A stretch of DNA of 64,000 nt from JBCAXA01 sp038534295 (lineage in GTDB: Bacteria; Pseudomonadota; Gammaproteobacteria; Steroidobacterales; Woeseiaceae). The position numbers and the translations under genes were made by a program. The notes beneath the pieces are model-generated. The model made no database searches and was not told the DNA's origin. It saw only the letters and a program-made list of their open reading frames with translations. The DNA is taken from NCBI GenBank assembly GCA_038534295.1, contig JBCAXA010000003.1:434001-498000 (forward strand). Direction: 5' to 3'. Of the stretch, positions 44,249-52,487 are shown piece by piece (the first letter of the stretch is position 1; the number at the start of each line of letters is the position of its first letter).

Positions 44249-46789
44249 TCAAAACTCCCAGCGATAACCGATATTGACGTACGAGCCGAGCAGCTCTTCC
44301 TCACCGTCCGTGATGAACGGATCAACAACGCCGGCAGCGAGCTCGCGATTGGAATAACGTCCACCCGCTTCGAGTTCGAACAGCATGTGCTCGCCCCAGC
44401 GGTAGAAAATCCGCACGACCGGTTCAATGATTGTTTGTTGCGAACCGTCGCTAAGAATGTCACGCGTCGCTAAGTGCAGCAGCGGGTTAATGCGCAAGCC
44501 TCGGAACGGCACACGAGTCTCTAGCGTCAGTCGTGTGGTTTCCTGAGTACGGGTGACATCCTGACGCACCAGGATCCGGCTGAATCCGCCGTCGCGAACC
44601 AGACTGGTCGTGGTTAATGCGGCAATGATGAAGTCCTGACGGCCGGTCGCTGGGAACGCGGCAACCCCACCCGAAGCGACGGTCGCGTCTGTGTCCCGCG
44701 ACGCGTAGTCCACCGACAGTCGCGTGCGATCAGTAAGCTCGTACGCAGCGCCGAATCCGAACTGCGACGCTTCCGGCGTCCGATCGAGTGCCAATGTGCG
44801 GATTTGCCCTTCGCGGTAGATGTCTTGCAGCTCATCGATGGTCCGCACGACTTGGCCGGTAAGGGCATTGCGCGTCGTCAGCGCAACACTCCGACCTGTC
44901 TCGGCAAGTGCGTTGAGCGCAAGGCGATCGGTCGCCTGCCAGTTGGTCGTGACCAGCAGCGAGTTGAGCTCGTTGTAGGACACGTCGAAGTCGAGAAGCG
45001 CGGTCGCGGTTACCGTGCTGCCGGCATAGAACAGCTCGGCGCCGACGGCCTCGCGGTCCGAAATGCCATCGACCGTTTGCTGTACGCCGTAAATCTGTGC
45101 GTCGATACCGGCGATCAGGTCGGCGAACTGCACATTAGCGCCGTAGACCAATCGATTGCGGTTGCCGGCGTAGCGTGCGGTATCGATCGGTACCCCGGCG
45201 ACACCGCCAAACGTGATGCCGTCGCGCCACTGATAGTCGAGCCGCAAACCATCGAAGCGCGTAAGTACGCCCGAACCGTTGGCCCGTTGTCGACCCAGCG
45301 TTGCGTCGATTCCTAGCTGATTGTCGGAAACTCGCAGAAAGGCATCCGACACCCAGCCGGTGTCTTCACTCAGGCGAGTTTCGTCGTTGGCGTCAAACAC
45401 GTAGCTGCCGGAGAAACGAGCCAGCGCATCAAATCGGTCGCCGCGCCTGACAACGCTGAGGTCCGCATAGTTGTACAACGCAGACGCGGTTAGCCGTCCA
45501 TCGCCATCGTCGACGAACTGCGAGACGTCACGTCGAAATACTTGCGAGATGCCGCCTTGCCACGTTAGCGACGGCTGGGCCGCGGCGACGCTTATATCAA
45601 ACGTCCCGCTGCGCGGGGCGGTAGCGGCATTCTCGAGACCGACGAGGCGTGCTTGTACGCGCTGCGCATCGTCACGATCGCCAAACTCGGCGAGCCACGC
45701 CCGATATTCGGCCATGGCCTCGCCCGAGCGTTGTGCGCGTTCGTAGGCAAGACCGAGATACTCGCGTGCGTCGGCTCGGAAACCATGATCAGCAACGGCC
45801 AGTACGTCACGATAGTTTTCGATCGCGAGCGCGTAGTTTTGCGCCAGCAGCGCTTCGCGCGCGAGCCGCATACGTTCGGCAAGCGTTGTCTCGTCGAGTG
45901 ACTGGCCGGCGACGACACTCGTGGCGATGGCACCGTCACCAAGATCGGCATTGCGATCGAACGCTCGACCGTCGAACTGCGGAACGATCCGAATCCAACT
46001 GTCGGGGAACCTCGCCTGCAGCGGCCGCCACACTTGCTCGGCGCTGGCAGCGTCGGCGAAGGGTCCGACCAAAACCTCCGTCCAGTCTTGACCGCCGACG
46101 CTCAGTGGTTTGGTGGCAACCGGAAGCGCTGGAAATTCCCCGGTCAGCACGAGCAGAGCGGCCTGCGGGTCGTCGAAAATGCCAACCTGCACGGCGTACG
46201 TTTCCGCTTCTGCAGTCCAACTGCGACTCAACGACGGTCCGGGATTGGCGGCCGGGCCGCGCTCGCGTTTTGTTTCGATCCGTTCCGCGGGCGTTGGCGG
46301 CGGCGGTGCCGGTAGCGGCAGCGGATCGGGCAGCGCATCGGCGAATTCGACGGCATCGCGACTGGCGTCGAGGCGTATTTCGATCCAGCCGTTCTCGCCG
46401 GGCGCGACTGTAAACGTTCGCGGTCGGGAGAAATCCAGCGTGATGTTGCCGTTCCAGCGACTGGTCGCATCAAAGGTCACGCTGATGAGGTCAGCGGTGC
46501 CGCGCCCGGCCGGCTCAAAACGCTCGCTAACCGTCTCGTCGAAGGCGTCGGCACAATCGCGGCCCAGCGTCACGCGGATACGCACCGTCGTACCGCCCTT
46601 GGGTGGCGAGTGAACCAGGTAGCGCATGCGGCACGTCGGCAGCACGCGAACGATCGCCTCATCGTCTTGTTTGGAGACGAGTATGTTCTCGATGGCCTGA
46701 CCTTCGATTAGAAACTGTGCATCAGCCGACGTCGCCAACAGGCAAGCCAGCGCAGTGGCTGCGAGGCGATAACGACCTTGCGTAATCAT
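44249..46789 (-). CDS. Outer-membrane beta-barrel with SPOR and TPR domains
   Basis: This 846-residue protein has a signal peptide (to about TSADAQ), an N-terminal beta domain (about 25-145) and a Pro-rich linker. A SPOR domain follows at about 196-265 (ETYAVQVGIFDDPQAALLVL, QDWTEVLVGPFADAASAEQV) and a TPR region at 303-385. A long C-terminal beta barrel runs from about 395 to 846, ending in aromatic alternation (SYVNIGYRWEF) with the terminal Phe recognised by BamA. SPOR binds denuded peptidoglycan; the barrel would span the outer membrane. It is coupled to the heptaheme cytochrome gene by overlap. By analogy with MtrB or OmbB-type partners it could house a cytochrome, but it is not homologous by eye. 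Confidence 0.85.
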   Translation of the reverse strand: MITQGRYRLAATALACLLATSADAQFLIEGQAIENILVSKQDDEAIVRVLPTCRMRYLVHSPPKGGTTVRIRVTLGRDCADAFDETVSERFEPAGRGTADLISVTFDATSRWNGNITLDFSRPRTFTVAPGENGWIEIRLDASRDAVEFADALPDPLPLPAPPPPTPAERIETKRERGPAANPGPSLSRSWTAEAETYAVQVGIFDDPQAALLVLTGEFPALPVATKPLSVGGQDWTEVLVGPFADAASAEQVWRPLQARFPDSWIRIVPQFDGRAFDRNADLGDGAIATSVVAGQSLDETTLAERMRLAREALLAQNYALAIENYRDVLAVADHGFRADAREYLGLAYERAQRSGEAMAEYRAWLAEFGDRDDAQRVQARLVGLENAATAPRSGTFDISVAAAQPSLTWQGGISQVFRRDVSQFVDDGDGRLTASALYNYADLSVVRRGDRFDALARFSGSYVFDANDETRLSEDTGWVSDAFLRVSDNQLGIDATLGRQRANGSGVLTRFDGLRLDYQWRDGITFGGVAGVPIDTARYAGNRNRLVYGANVQFADLIAGIDAQIYGVQQTVDGISDREAVGAELFYAGSTVTATALLDFDVSYNELNSLLVTTNWQATDRLALNALAETGRSVALTTRNALTGQVVRTIDELQDIYREGQIRTLALDRTPEASQFGFGAAYELTDRTRLSVDYASRDTDATVASGGVAAFPATGRQDFIIAALTTTSLVRDGGFSRILVRQDVTRTQETTRLTLETRVPFRGLRINPLLHLATRDILSDGSQQTIIEPVVRIFYRWGEHMLFELEAGGRYSNRELAAGVVDPFITDGEEELLGSYVNIGYRWEF

Positions 46790-47475
46790 CGCTCGACCCT
46801 CCGCGTTGTGCCGCCGGCCGACGGCAGTGCAAACGGTCCGTCGGCGACCAGCTGTTCGGCGTTGAGCGGACGACGCTTGGCTTGGTTACCCGGTCGGAAG
46901 GTCGTGAACGACCACGAGGTGACGTTGTGACAGTCCTCGCAGGTGTCAGGCGCGGGAATGTGGTCGGCCGGTTTGCCGGCGACGATCCGATTGTTGTGAC
47001 ATCCGACGCAGCCGGCCACGATGCCGTCATGGCTGAACACGGCGAGCGCGAATACCGATGTTCGGTGACAAACATCGCAGTCGGCTGTCGTCGGAATGTG
47101 GTTGAGCGGTTTACCAACAGCCACGCGGTTGTTGTGACAGCTCTCGCAAGTGCCCAATACCTCTTCGTGATCCACACGCTGCACCGGAATCCACGCAAAC
47201 TCGGTGTGGCACGATTCACAGGTGTTTGAACTCAAAATGTGAAAAGCTGGCTTTGCACTCGCGCGTACTTGTCCCACCGTCGTGTGGCAGCCGTTACAGG
47301 TCTGCGGGGTACCCGAAAACACGCCGCGGCCATGGCAATCGGCACACTGTGCGACGGCATGGCTACCCTGCAGCCGAAAGGTGGTCGTGTCGTGATCGAA
47401 ATCCGACCGAATGATGCTCTGCGCGCCAGCGCTCGTTGCCAGCAGCAGTCCCAGCAGTAGTAAACAGCGTCTCAT
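46786..47475 (-). CDS. Periplasmic seven-heme cytochrome c
   Basis: This 229-residue protein is read from ATG 47475, which overlaps the upstream 21-heme gene (ATGA). The signal peptide is RRCLLLLGLLLATSAGAQ. Seven CxxCH motifs (CADCH, CNGCH, CESCH, CESCH, CDVCH, CVGCH, CEDCH) are spaced with extra histidines (HIPTTADCDVCH, HIPAPDTCEDCH) that may be distal ligands. The two GKPxxHIPxxxxC repeats are near duplicates. The tail is basic. An in-frame upstream start at 47511 is not needed. It is likely an electron carrier between the 21-heme protein and the barrel. Confidence 0.92.
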   Translation of the reverse strand: MRRCLLLLGLLLATSAGAQSIIRSDFDHDTTTFRLQGSHAVAQCADCHGRGVFSGTPQTCNGCHTTVGQVRASAKPAFHILSSNTCESCHTEFAWIPVQRVDHEEVLGTCESCHNNRVAVGKPLNHIPTTADCDVCHRTSVFALAVFSHDGIVAGCVGCHNNRIVAGKPADHIPAPDTCEDCHNVTSWSFTTFRPGNQAKRRPLNAEQLVADGPFALPSAGGTTRRVER

Positions 47476-49019
47476 CGGATCAGCTCCGAGAAATCGACAG
47501 TCGTATGGCATTGATCACAACGGGTGCTGAATTCACCGTTGTGTGGGTCGTCGCGTCGATGGCAGGCATCGCATTGCATTGGGGTCGCCGACAGCGCGAC
47601 GTCGGGGTCGCTGTGGCACGCGCCGCAACTCGTGTCGGCGTGGGCACCAGTGAGCGGGAAGTCGGTTTGGGTGTTGTGGTCGAACGACCAGACGGCCCAG
47701 TCGTTGGCGTTGTGACAGCTCGCGCAGTTTTCACCCAACGTACCGTTGTGCGGATCGTCCGAGGCGTGACAATCAATGCAGGTGCTGCCAACGTCATGGA
47801 ATCGCTGCGACTCGTGACACGCCGAGCAGGCCGTCGTGGCGTGCAAGCCGATCAGCGGGAAAGCGGTCAAGTCGTGGTCGAAACGAATCGGCGCCGGCCA
47901 GCCGTCTGGTTGGTGACAGCTCGCACAGTCCGTGCCGAGCTGACCGGCATGCACGTCGTCGGCCTGGTGGCAGCCGCTGCACTCGGTGGGTGCGTCAGCC
48001 GCATGATCACTCTGGTGGCACGCGTTACACGCAACATCGGCGTGTTTACCGACCAGCTCGTAGCCCGTCTCGGCGTGGTCGAAGTCGCTTTCGGACCAAC
48101 GAATCGTATTGTGGCAGTCCTGACACTCAGTACCGTTTCGACCTTGGTGATGGTCGTCGGCTGCGTGGCAGGAGGCGCACGCGGCGTCCGCGTCTTTGTA
48201 GTCGGGCTGCGAATGGCAGGCCTCACAGACCAAGCCGCCGTGACCGGCGGTCAGCGCAAAGCCGGTCTCTGCAAAGTGATCGAAACTAATGCCGGACCAG
48301 GTATTGACTGAATGGCACTGATCGCAGCGAGTGCCTTTGCTGCCAGCGTGCACATCGTCGACGGCGTGACAGCCGTTGCAGCTGGTCGGTGCCGCATCGA
48401 ACTGATAGTCGCGGTGGCAGTCCTGACAGGCAACGTTGGCGTGTCCGCCCGTTAGGCGAAAGCCGAATTCAGCGTGATCAAAGCTGATGTCCGCCCAGTC
48501 CGAATCGTTGTGGCAGTCGTGGCATGCCGCGCCGAGACCGCCCTGATGCACGTCATCGTCGGTGTGACAGTCAACACAAACGGTCGATGCATTGCGATGC
48601 GGGTCGCCCGGCGCATGACAGCCCGTGCACGGCACTCCCGGATGTGCGCCGGTCAACGGAAAATCCGTCCAGCGATGATCGAACAAGCCGCCGTTCAAGC
48701 CGACGATGTCGGCGTCGCGACCTTCGTGATCGGTGTGGCAACTGACGCAATCGTTACGTGTCGCGGCGTCGAATAGCCCGTGGAAGCCTGCCGCCGCCGT
48801 AATATCGTCGCCAACCTCGGTATGGCAATCGAGGCACAGCGCGTCCTGCACCGCTTCACTGTTGCCGGAATGGCACGCCCCGCAGTCGCCCTCAAACTCC
48901 GCATGCGCTTCCGTGAGCTTGCCGGGCATGACGAGTCGCGATAACTGCGCATCGGCCGTCGCCGACAGCGCCATCATGACGATCAGGCCGAGTACACGGG
49001 TTATTGGCAAGGACGGCAC
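47472..49019 (-). CDS. 21-heme c-type cytochrome made of six tri-heme modules
   Basis: The protein has about 515 residues. The start is GTG 49019, giving a signal peptide (LPITRVLGLIVMMALSATADAQ); the frame is open further upstream but there overlaps the b-type cytochrome gene. Twenty-one CxxCH motifs are counted: three N-terminal, then six modules of about 65 residues. Each module runs FDH, TGxxLxGxH, CxxCH, CxxCH, DDxHxG, CxxCH, so three hemes with candidate distal histidines each. This gives a filament- or wire-like cytochrome, probably periplasmic or outer-membrane associated. It lies between the b-type and heptaheme genes, seven bases from the former. Confidence 0.93.
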   Translation of the reverse strand: MPSLPITRVLGLIVMMALSATADAQLSRLVMPGKLTEAHAEFEGDCGACHSGNSEAVQDALCLDCHTEVGDDITAAAGFHGLFDAATRNDCVSCHTDHEGRDADIVGLNGGLFDHRWTDFPLTGAHPGVPCTGCHAPGDPHRNASTVCVDCHTDDDVHQGGLGAACHDCHNDSDWADISFDHAEFGFRLTGGHANVACQDCHRDYQFDAAPTSCNGCHAVDDVHAGSKGTRCDQCHSVNTWSGISFDHFAETGFALTAGHGGLVCEACHSQPDYKDADAACASCHAADDHHQGRNGTECQDCHNTIRWSESDFDHAETGYELVGKHADVACNACHQSDHAADAPTECSGCHQADDVHAGQLGTDCASCHQPDGWPAPIRFDHDLTAFPLIGLHATTACSACHESQRFHDVGSTCIDCHASDDPHNGTLGENCASCHNANDWAVWSFDHNTQTDFPLTGAHADTSCGACHSDPDVALSATPMQCDACHRRDDPHNGEFSTRCDQCHTTVDFSELIR

Positions 49020-49026
49020 CGTAGGC

Positions 49027-49941
49027 TTACCCGGAATAAAAGTGCACGGCGAAGATGTGCACGATCGCCGTGAAAATAAGCAAAGCGAAGAAAGGCACGT
49101 GGATTTTGTGCCACAGTGAAAACAGCCGCTCGTACGCGGCGTATTCGGCGACACGGCGGACGTGGCGCAGATGTTTTTTCAGATACGTAGCGCAGGCTTT
49201 TTCGAGCCGCTTGCGGTGCTCGCGAACGATTTCGTTTTGTCCGGCCTGTAGCTCGAGCTGCAGCGAAACCAGTTTCATGATCTCGCGATAGCCGCGCCGC
49301 GTTGAAAACATCAGCTTCAACGGCAGTACGCTGCACTCGCGTATGCTTTTCGGCGGCTGCAAGACCTGGCGGTCGAACTTGGCGACGGCCTGCATCAATC
49401 CGGGAATGAACTGGGCGGCGCCGGCGGTATCCTCGGCGGACAGTTTGACGCTCGCAAGAAGTTCCTTGAGCTGCTTTTTGCGACCAAACAGGCCGTGGTG
49501 GATCTTCGAGTAAAAGAACCGGCCGATCAGACCGCTGCCGGCCACGAGCAGCAGCGACACCAAGGCGGCCGAGCTGTTCAGGGAGCCGAAAGCGAAATTG
49601 CAGTGATACAGAATGGTTAGCGTTGAAATGACGCCGAGCGTCATGTGCACCTGAAACCAATTCTTCACCGAACCTATGACGCGCAAGAACCGGTAACGCT
49701 TGCGCAACGGATACACGAGCAGGATCAAGATCAAGAGACTGCCGACGATGCCCAGCGCATAGCCGAGTCCCTCGTCGGCGAAAATTCGCCGGGTCTCGCG
49801 ACCGTACCAACCAACCGCAAGCGTTAAGGCCGCAAACGTCAGCCATAAAAAGGGTGATAGCAGCGCCTTGACGTTAAGCCGCGATGCACCGGTGCCTTTG
49901 CGCGCGATGCCGTCGGTAGCGGTCGTAGCGTTGGCGGCCAT
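49027..49941 (-). CDS. Two-heme b-type membrane cytochrome
   Basis: This 304-residue protein has about five membrane segments. Candidate axial ligands are H99 and H113 (FQVHMTLGV, LYHCNF) and H281 and H295 (HKIHVPFFAL, IVHIFAV), both pairs exactly 14 residues apart as in di-heme cytochrome b bundles. H278 and H300 are also present. A basic cytoplasmic or periplasmic loop (about 150-260) with GYREIMKLVSLQLELQ separates the helix pairs. Likely role: quinol oxidation or reduction linked to the multiheme proteins encoded next. Confidence 0.82.
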   Translation of the reverse strand: MAANATTATDGIARKGTGASRLNVKALLSPFLWLTFAALTLAVGWYGRETRRIFADEGLGYALGIVGSLLILILLVYPLRKRYRFLRVIGSVKNWFQVHMTLGVISTLTILYHCNFAFGSLNSSAALVSLLLVAGSGLIGRFFYSKIHHGLFGRKKQLKELLASVKLSAEDTAGAAQFIPGLMQAVAKFDRQVLQPPKSIRECSVLPLKLMFSTRRGYREIMKLVSLQLELQAGQNEIVREHRKRLEKACATYLKKHLRHVRRVAEYAAYERLFSLWHKIHVPFFALLIFTAIVHIFAVHFYSG

Positions 49942-49950
49942 GGACGTTGC

Positions 49951-50343
49951 CTATCGAGTCCGCGGCGTTCGCGCGAACTGAACCTGGCTGCGCAGCGACG
50001 CCTCATCCACACCGAGCTCTATTGCACGGTTTATCGCACGCTCGGCGTCTGCGTCCCGTCCGAGATGACTATAGGTTTGGGCGAGCAAAACCCAGTGGCC
50101 TTCGTTGGTCGGGTCAGCGTCTGCGCGTGCTTCCAGACGTCCGACGAGCGAACTGATCGGTGGTGCCGACGTCGACTTGCTGGTCGGCGCCGATTGGCCG
50201 ACGCCCATTGCATTCTCGACGTCTGCCCAGGGGTCGGTATTATTTGTATGTTGTGCGGTGACGGTGTCGTCCGGATCGCGCACCGCGGCATCCTCGCACG
50301 CGGCAAACGAAACCGTAGCCACTGCAAGTAGCAGTAACCTCAT
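49951..50343 (-). CDS. TPR lipoprotein (CycH/NrfG-like)
   Basis: This 130-residue lipoprotein has the lipobox SFAAC and a Thr/Asn-rich linker. One TPR pair at about 70-115 (LEARADADPTNEGHWVLLAQTYSHLGRDADAERAI in pieces) resembles the C-terminal domain of CcmI/CycH, which presents apocytochrome c for heme attachment. It is the first gene of the cytochrome operon. A -10 TATCTT (50383-50388) and the CRP-like site at 50410-50425 lie upstream. It probably assists assembly of the many hemes encoded downstream. Confidence 0.8.
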   Translation of the reverse strand: MRLLLLAVATVSFAACEDAAVRDPDDTVTAQHTNNTDPWADVENAMGVGQSAPTSKSTSAPPISSLVGRLEARADADPTNEGHWVLLAQTYSHLGRDADAERAINRAIELGVDEASLRSQVQFARTPRTR

Positions 50344-50409
50344 TCGTTCGCGCTCTGTTCACTTAATTCTTGTCAAAGCGAGAAGATACCGACTGGCCGG
50401 ACAGGTGAT

Positions 50410-50425
50410 CGTGATTGAGGTCACA
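50410..50425. promoter_or_regulatory. Shared CRP-like site between the cytochrome operon and the ankyrin gene
   Basis: CGTGATTGAGGTCACA matches TGTGA-N6-TCACA at nine of ten positions. Read to the left, TATCTT (50383-50388, minus) predicts a start at about 50376, putting the site centre at -41.5 (class II geometry). Read to the right, TATAAA (50467-50472) predicts a start at about 50479, putting the centre at -61.5 (class I geometry). A second palindrome, GTCACAAAAGTTGTGAC, overlaps its right half at 50420-50436. Confidence 0.6.
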
Positions 50426-50500
50426 AAAGTTGTGACCTGGTTCGCTGCTAACTCCTTTGTCTCACTTATAAATTGCGCAGTGTTGCCAAACGGCGTCGTA

Positions 50501-52357
50501 GTGCAGCCGGTCTTGCTCGCCTCATTTAACTTTGTTCGCGTTTGTCGTCGGTTGGCGACAGCCGCGTTGTTGTTGCTGTCATTGCACGATGTTTCGTTCG
50601 CAAGCGTTGACGCCGCACGCGATGCCATCAAACGCAAGGACTTTGTCGCGGCGGCGCATTTGCTCCGTTCTGTTGAGCCGACAACCGCCGATGCGCAGTA
50701 CTTGTTGGCTGGCCTGCATTCGCGCGGTCAGGGCGTAGCTCGTGATCGCGAGAGAGCTGCTGAGCTTTACCAAAACGCGGCGGAAGCCGGTCATGAAGGC
50801 GCGCGCGCCGCACTTGCTAACGAATGGTTGGCAACGATGTTGGTCGACATTGAGGGTCTCGATCTGAACGAGGCCTTGCGTGTCGCGGCCACACGTGGCT
50901 CGCTCGTCGACATGAATGCCCTGTTGGCGAACGGCGCCGAGATCGACGCCATTGATGTCAACGGTCGTACTGCACTGATGGACGCCGCTGAGTTCGGCGG
51001 CAATGATGTGGTCAGTCGTTTACTCGATGCCGGCGCAAATCCGAATGTAACGGACGGTGACGGCGAGAGCGCACTTCTCAAAGCGATTCGGGCCAACGAC
51101 ACGGCGGCGGTCGATTCGCTGTTGAGTCGCGGTGCGAGAACGGACCTAAAAGACCAGCACGGCAATACCGCGCTGCATTTCGCCGCGCGCTACCAATCGT
51201 TGCCAATCCTTGAGCGCCTGATCCAAGCCAACGCAAGGCTCGACGTCGAAAACGCGCGTGGCATGAGCGCACTGACAATTGCCAGTCGTCGCGACGACAC
51301 GCGGCTGGCAAGGGCGCTGCGGCGCGCTGGCGCCACGTCGCCGACTCAGTTTGCACAGCAAGCGTTGCATGCCCTGCGCGCCGTCGACAGGCCGGTCAAC
51401 GGGCGCAATGTCTGGTTTATTGCTGCGGAACGTGGTGACCTACCCACGTTGCGTCGTGAGCTTGCGGCCGGTGCGTCGCTCGATGCGCGCAACGGCGAAT
51501 CGATGTCGGCGTTGATGCTCGCGAGTCGTCGCGGCTACATTGACGTGGCCGACTGGTTGCTCGGCAATGGTGCGTCAATCGTTATTGAGGATCGCAACGA
51601 TCGGAACGCTTTGACGCACGCAGCCGAAGCAGGACAACCCGAAACACTCGAACTGTTACTCGAGCACGCACTGTGGCAGGCGCCGGGCGGCGGCGAACGG
51701 CTGGTGTATTTCGCTGCGATGAGCGGTGACCCAGAGACCGTCGACGTCGCGCTGCGCGCGAGCGGTGCCACTGAGTCTAGTGCCAATGGCGATCTATCGG
51801 CACTGATGTTTGCCGCTCAGGCTGGACTCGATGCGGTCGCAGCACGTTTGGTTGCGGCGGGTGCAGCCGTTGATGCCGTCGATCGGCAACGCCGCTCGGC
51901 GTTGTGGTACGCCGCCGACAGCGGTCACTTGTCGATGCTCAATGTGCTGCTAACGGCCGGCGCGGACATCAATGCGGTAGACCGGTCCGGTACCAGCGCG
52001 CTGCATCGCGCCAGCGAGCGCGGCCATGCCGAGGTCGTGCGCGCACTGCTAAACGCCGGTGCCGACGCCAACGCTGAGAATCAGCGCGGCTACACACCGC
52101 TGATGGCAGCACTCGAGGCGCGCCGCTACGGCGTCATTGAAATTCTCGCCCGCAGCAACGTAGAAATCGATAGGCGGAACTCGTTTGGCCAGACGGCGCT
52201 CATCCTGGCCGCGTTTCGTAACGACAGTAATGCGATCAACACGCTACTCGCGTTCGGCGCGGACGCAGCGATCGTCAACGGCGAGCGGCGCAACGCCGCC
52301 GACATTGCTGAGCGCCTGGGCAACGACGCGGCGTTAACTGCGCTTGATAGTCGTTAG
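50501..52357 (+). CDS. Exported ankyrin-repeat protein with Sel1-like N-terminal repeat
   Basis: I start this at GTG 50501 (618 residues) because it gives a signal peptide (VCRRLATAALLLLSLHDVSFAS). The frame is open to 50105, but that part overlaps the divergent lipoprotein in antisense. A Sel1-like unit comes first (YLLAGLHSRGQGVARDRERAAELYQNAAEAG in pieces). About twelve ankyrin repeats follow, recognised by NGRTALMDAAEFGG, SALWYAADSGHLSMLNVLL, GTSALHRASERGHAEVVRALLNAGAD. It is a periplasmic or surface protein-protein interaction scaffold. The leader and -10 TATAAA lie downstream of the shared CRP-like site. Confidence 0.88.
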   Translation: MQPVLLASFNFVRVCRRLATAALLLLSLHDVSFASVDAARDAIKRKDFVAAAHLLRSVEPTTADAQYLLAGLHSRGQGVARDRERAAELYQNAAEAGHEGARAALANEWLATMLVDIEGLDLNEALRVAATRGSLVDMNALLANGAEIDAIDVNGRTALMDAAEFGGNDVVSRLLDAGANPNVTDGDGESALLKAIRANDTAAVDSLLSRGARTDLKDQHGNTALHFAARYQSLPILERLIQANARLDVENARGMSALTIASRRDDTRLARALRRAGATSPTQFAQQALHALRAVDRPVNGRNVWFIAAERGDLPTLRRELAAGASLDARNGESMSALMLASRRGYIDVADWLLGNGASIVIEDRNDRNALTHAAEAGQPETLELLLEHALWQAPGGGERLVYFAAMSGDPETVDVALRASGATESSANGDLSALMFAAQAGLDAVAARLVAAGAAVDAVDRQRRSALWYAADSGHLSMLNVLLTAGADINAVDRSGTSALHRASERGHAEVVRALLNAGADANAENQRGYTPLMAALEARRYGVIEILARSNVEIDRRNSFGQTALILAAFRNDSNAINTLLAFGADAAIVNGERRNAADIAERLGNDAALTALDSR

Positions 52358-52430
52358 CCGGAACACGGACTGGTCTGGAAACTCACCGAACGCCTACCGC
52401 AACCTGTGGCCCATGGTTGGCGCGGTAAGC

Positions 52431-52459
52431 AAAAAAAGCGGGAGCGTTGCCGCTCCCGC
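52431..52459 (-). terminator. Terminator of the PhoX gene
   Basis: On the minus strand a 9-bp stem GCGGGAGCG/CGCTCCCGC with a 4-base loop is followed by seven T, 29 bases after the PhoX stop. Confidence 0.92.
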
Positions 52460-52487
52460 AAATGGGGTTATCGTTGGTGAGCGTGAG

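Noticed and set aside
44245..44463. A longer start for the last lipoprotein of the conduit operon.
   Set aside because: The extension overlaps the barrel gene and destroys the lipoprotein signal.
50105..50500. An N-terminal extension of the ankyrin protein.
   Set aside because: It is antisense to the lipoprotein gene and spans the promoter and CRP-like site, and lacks domain character. GTG 50501 yields a proper signal peptide.
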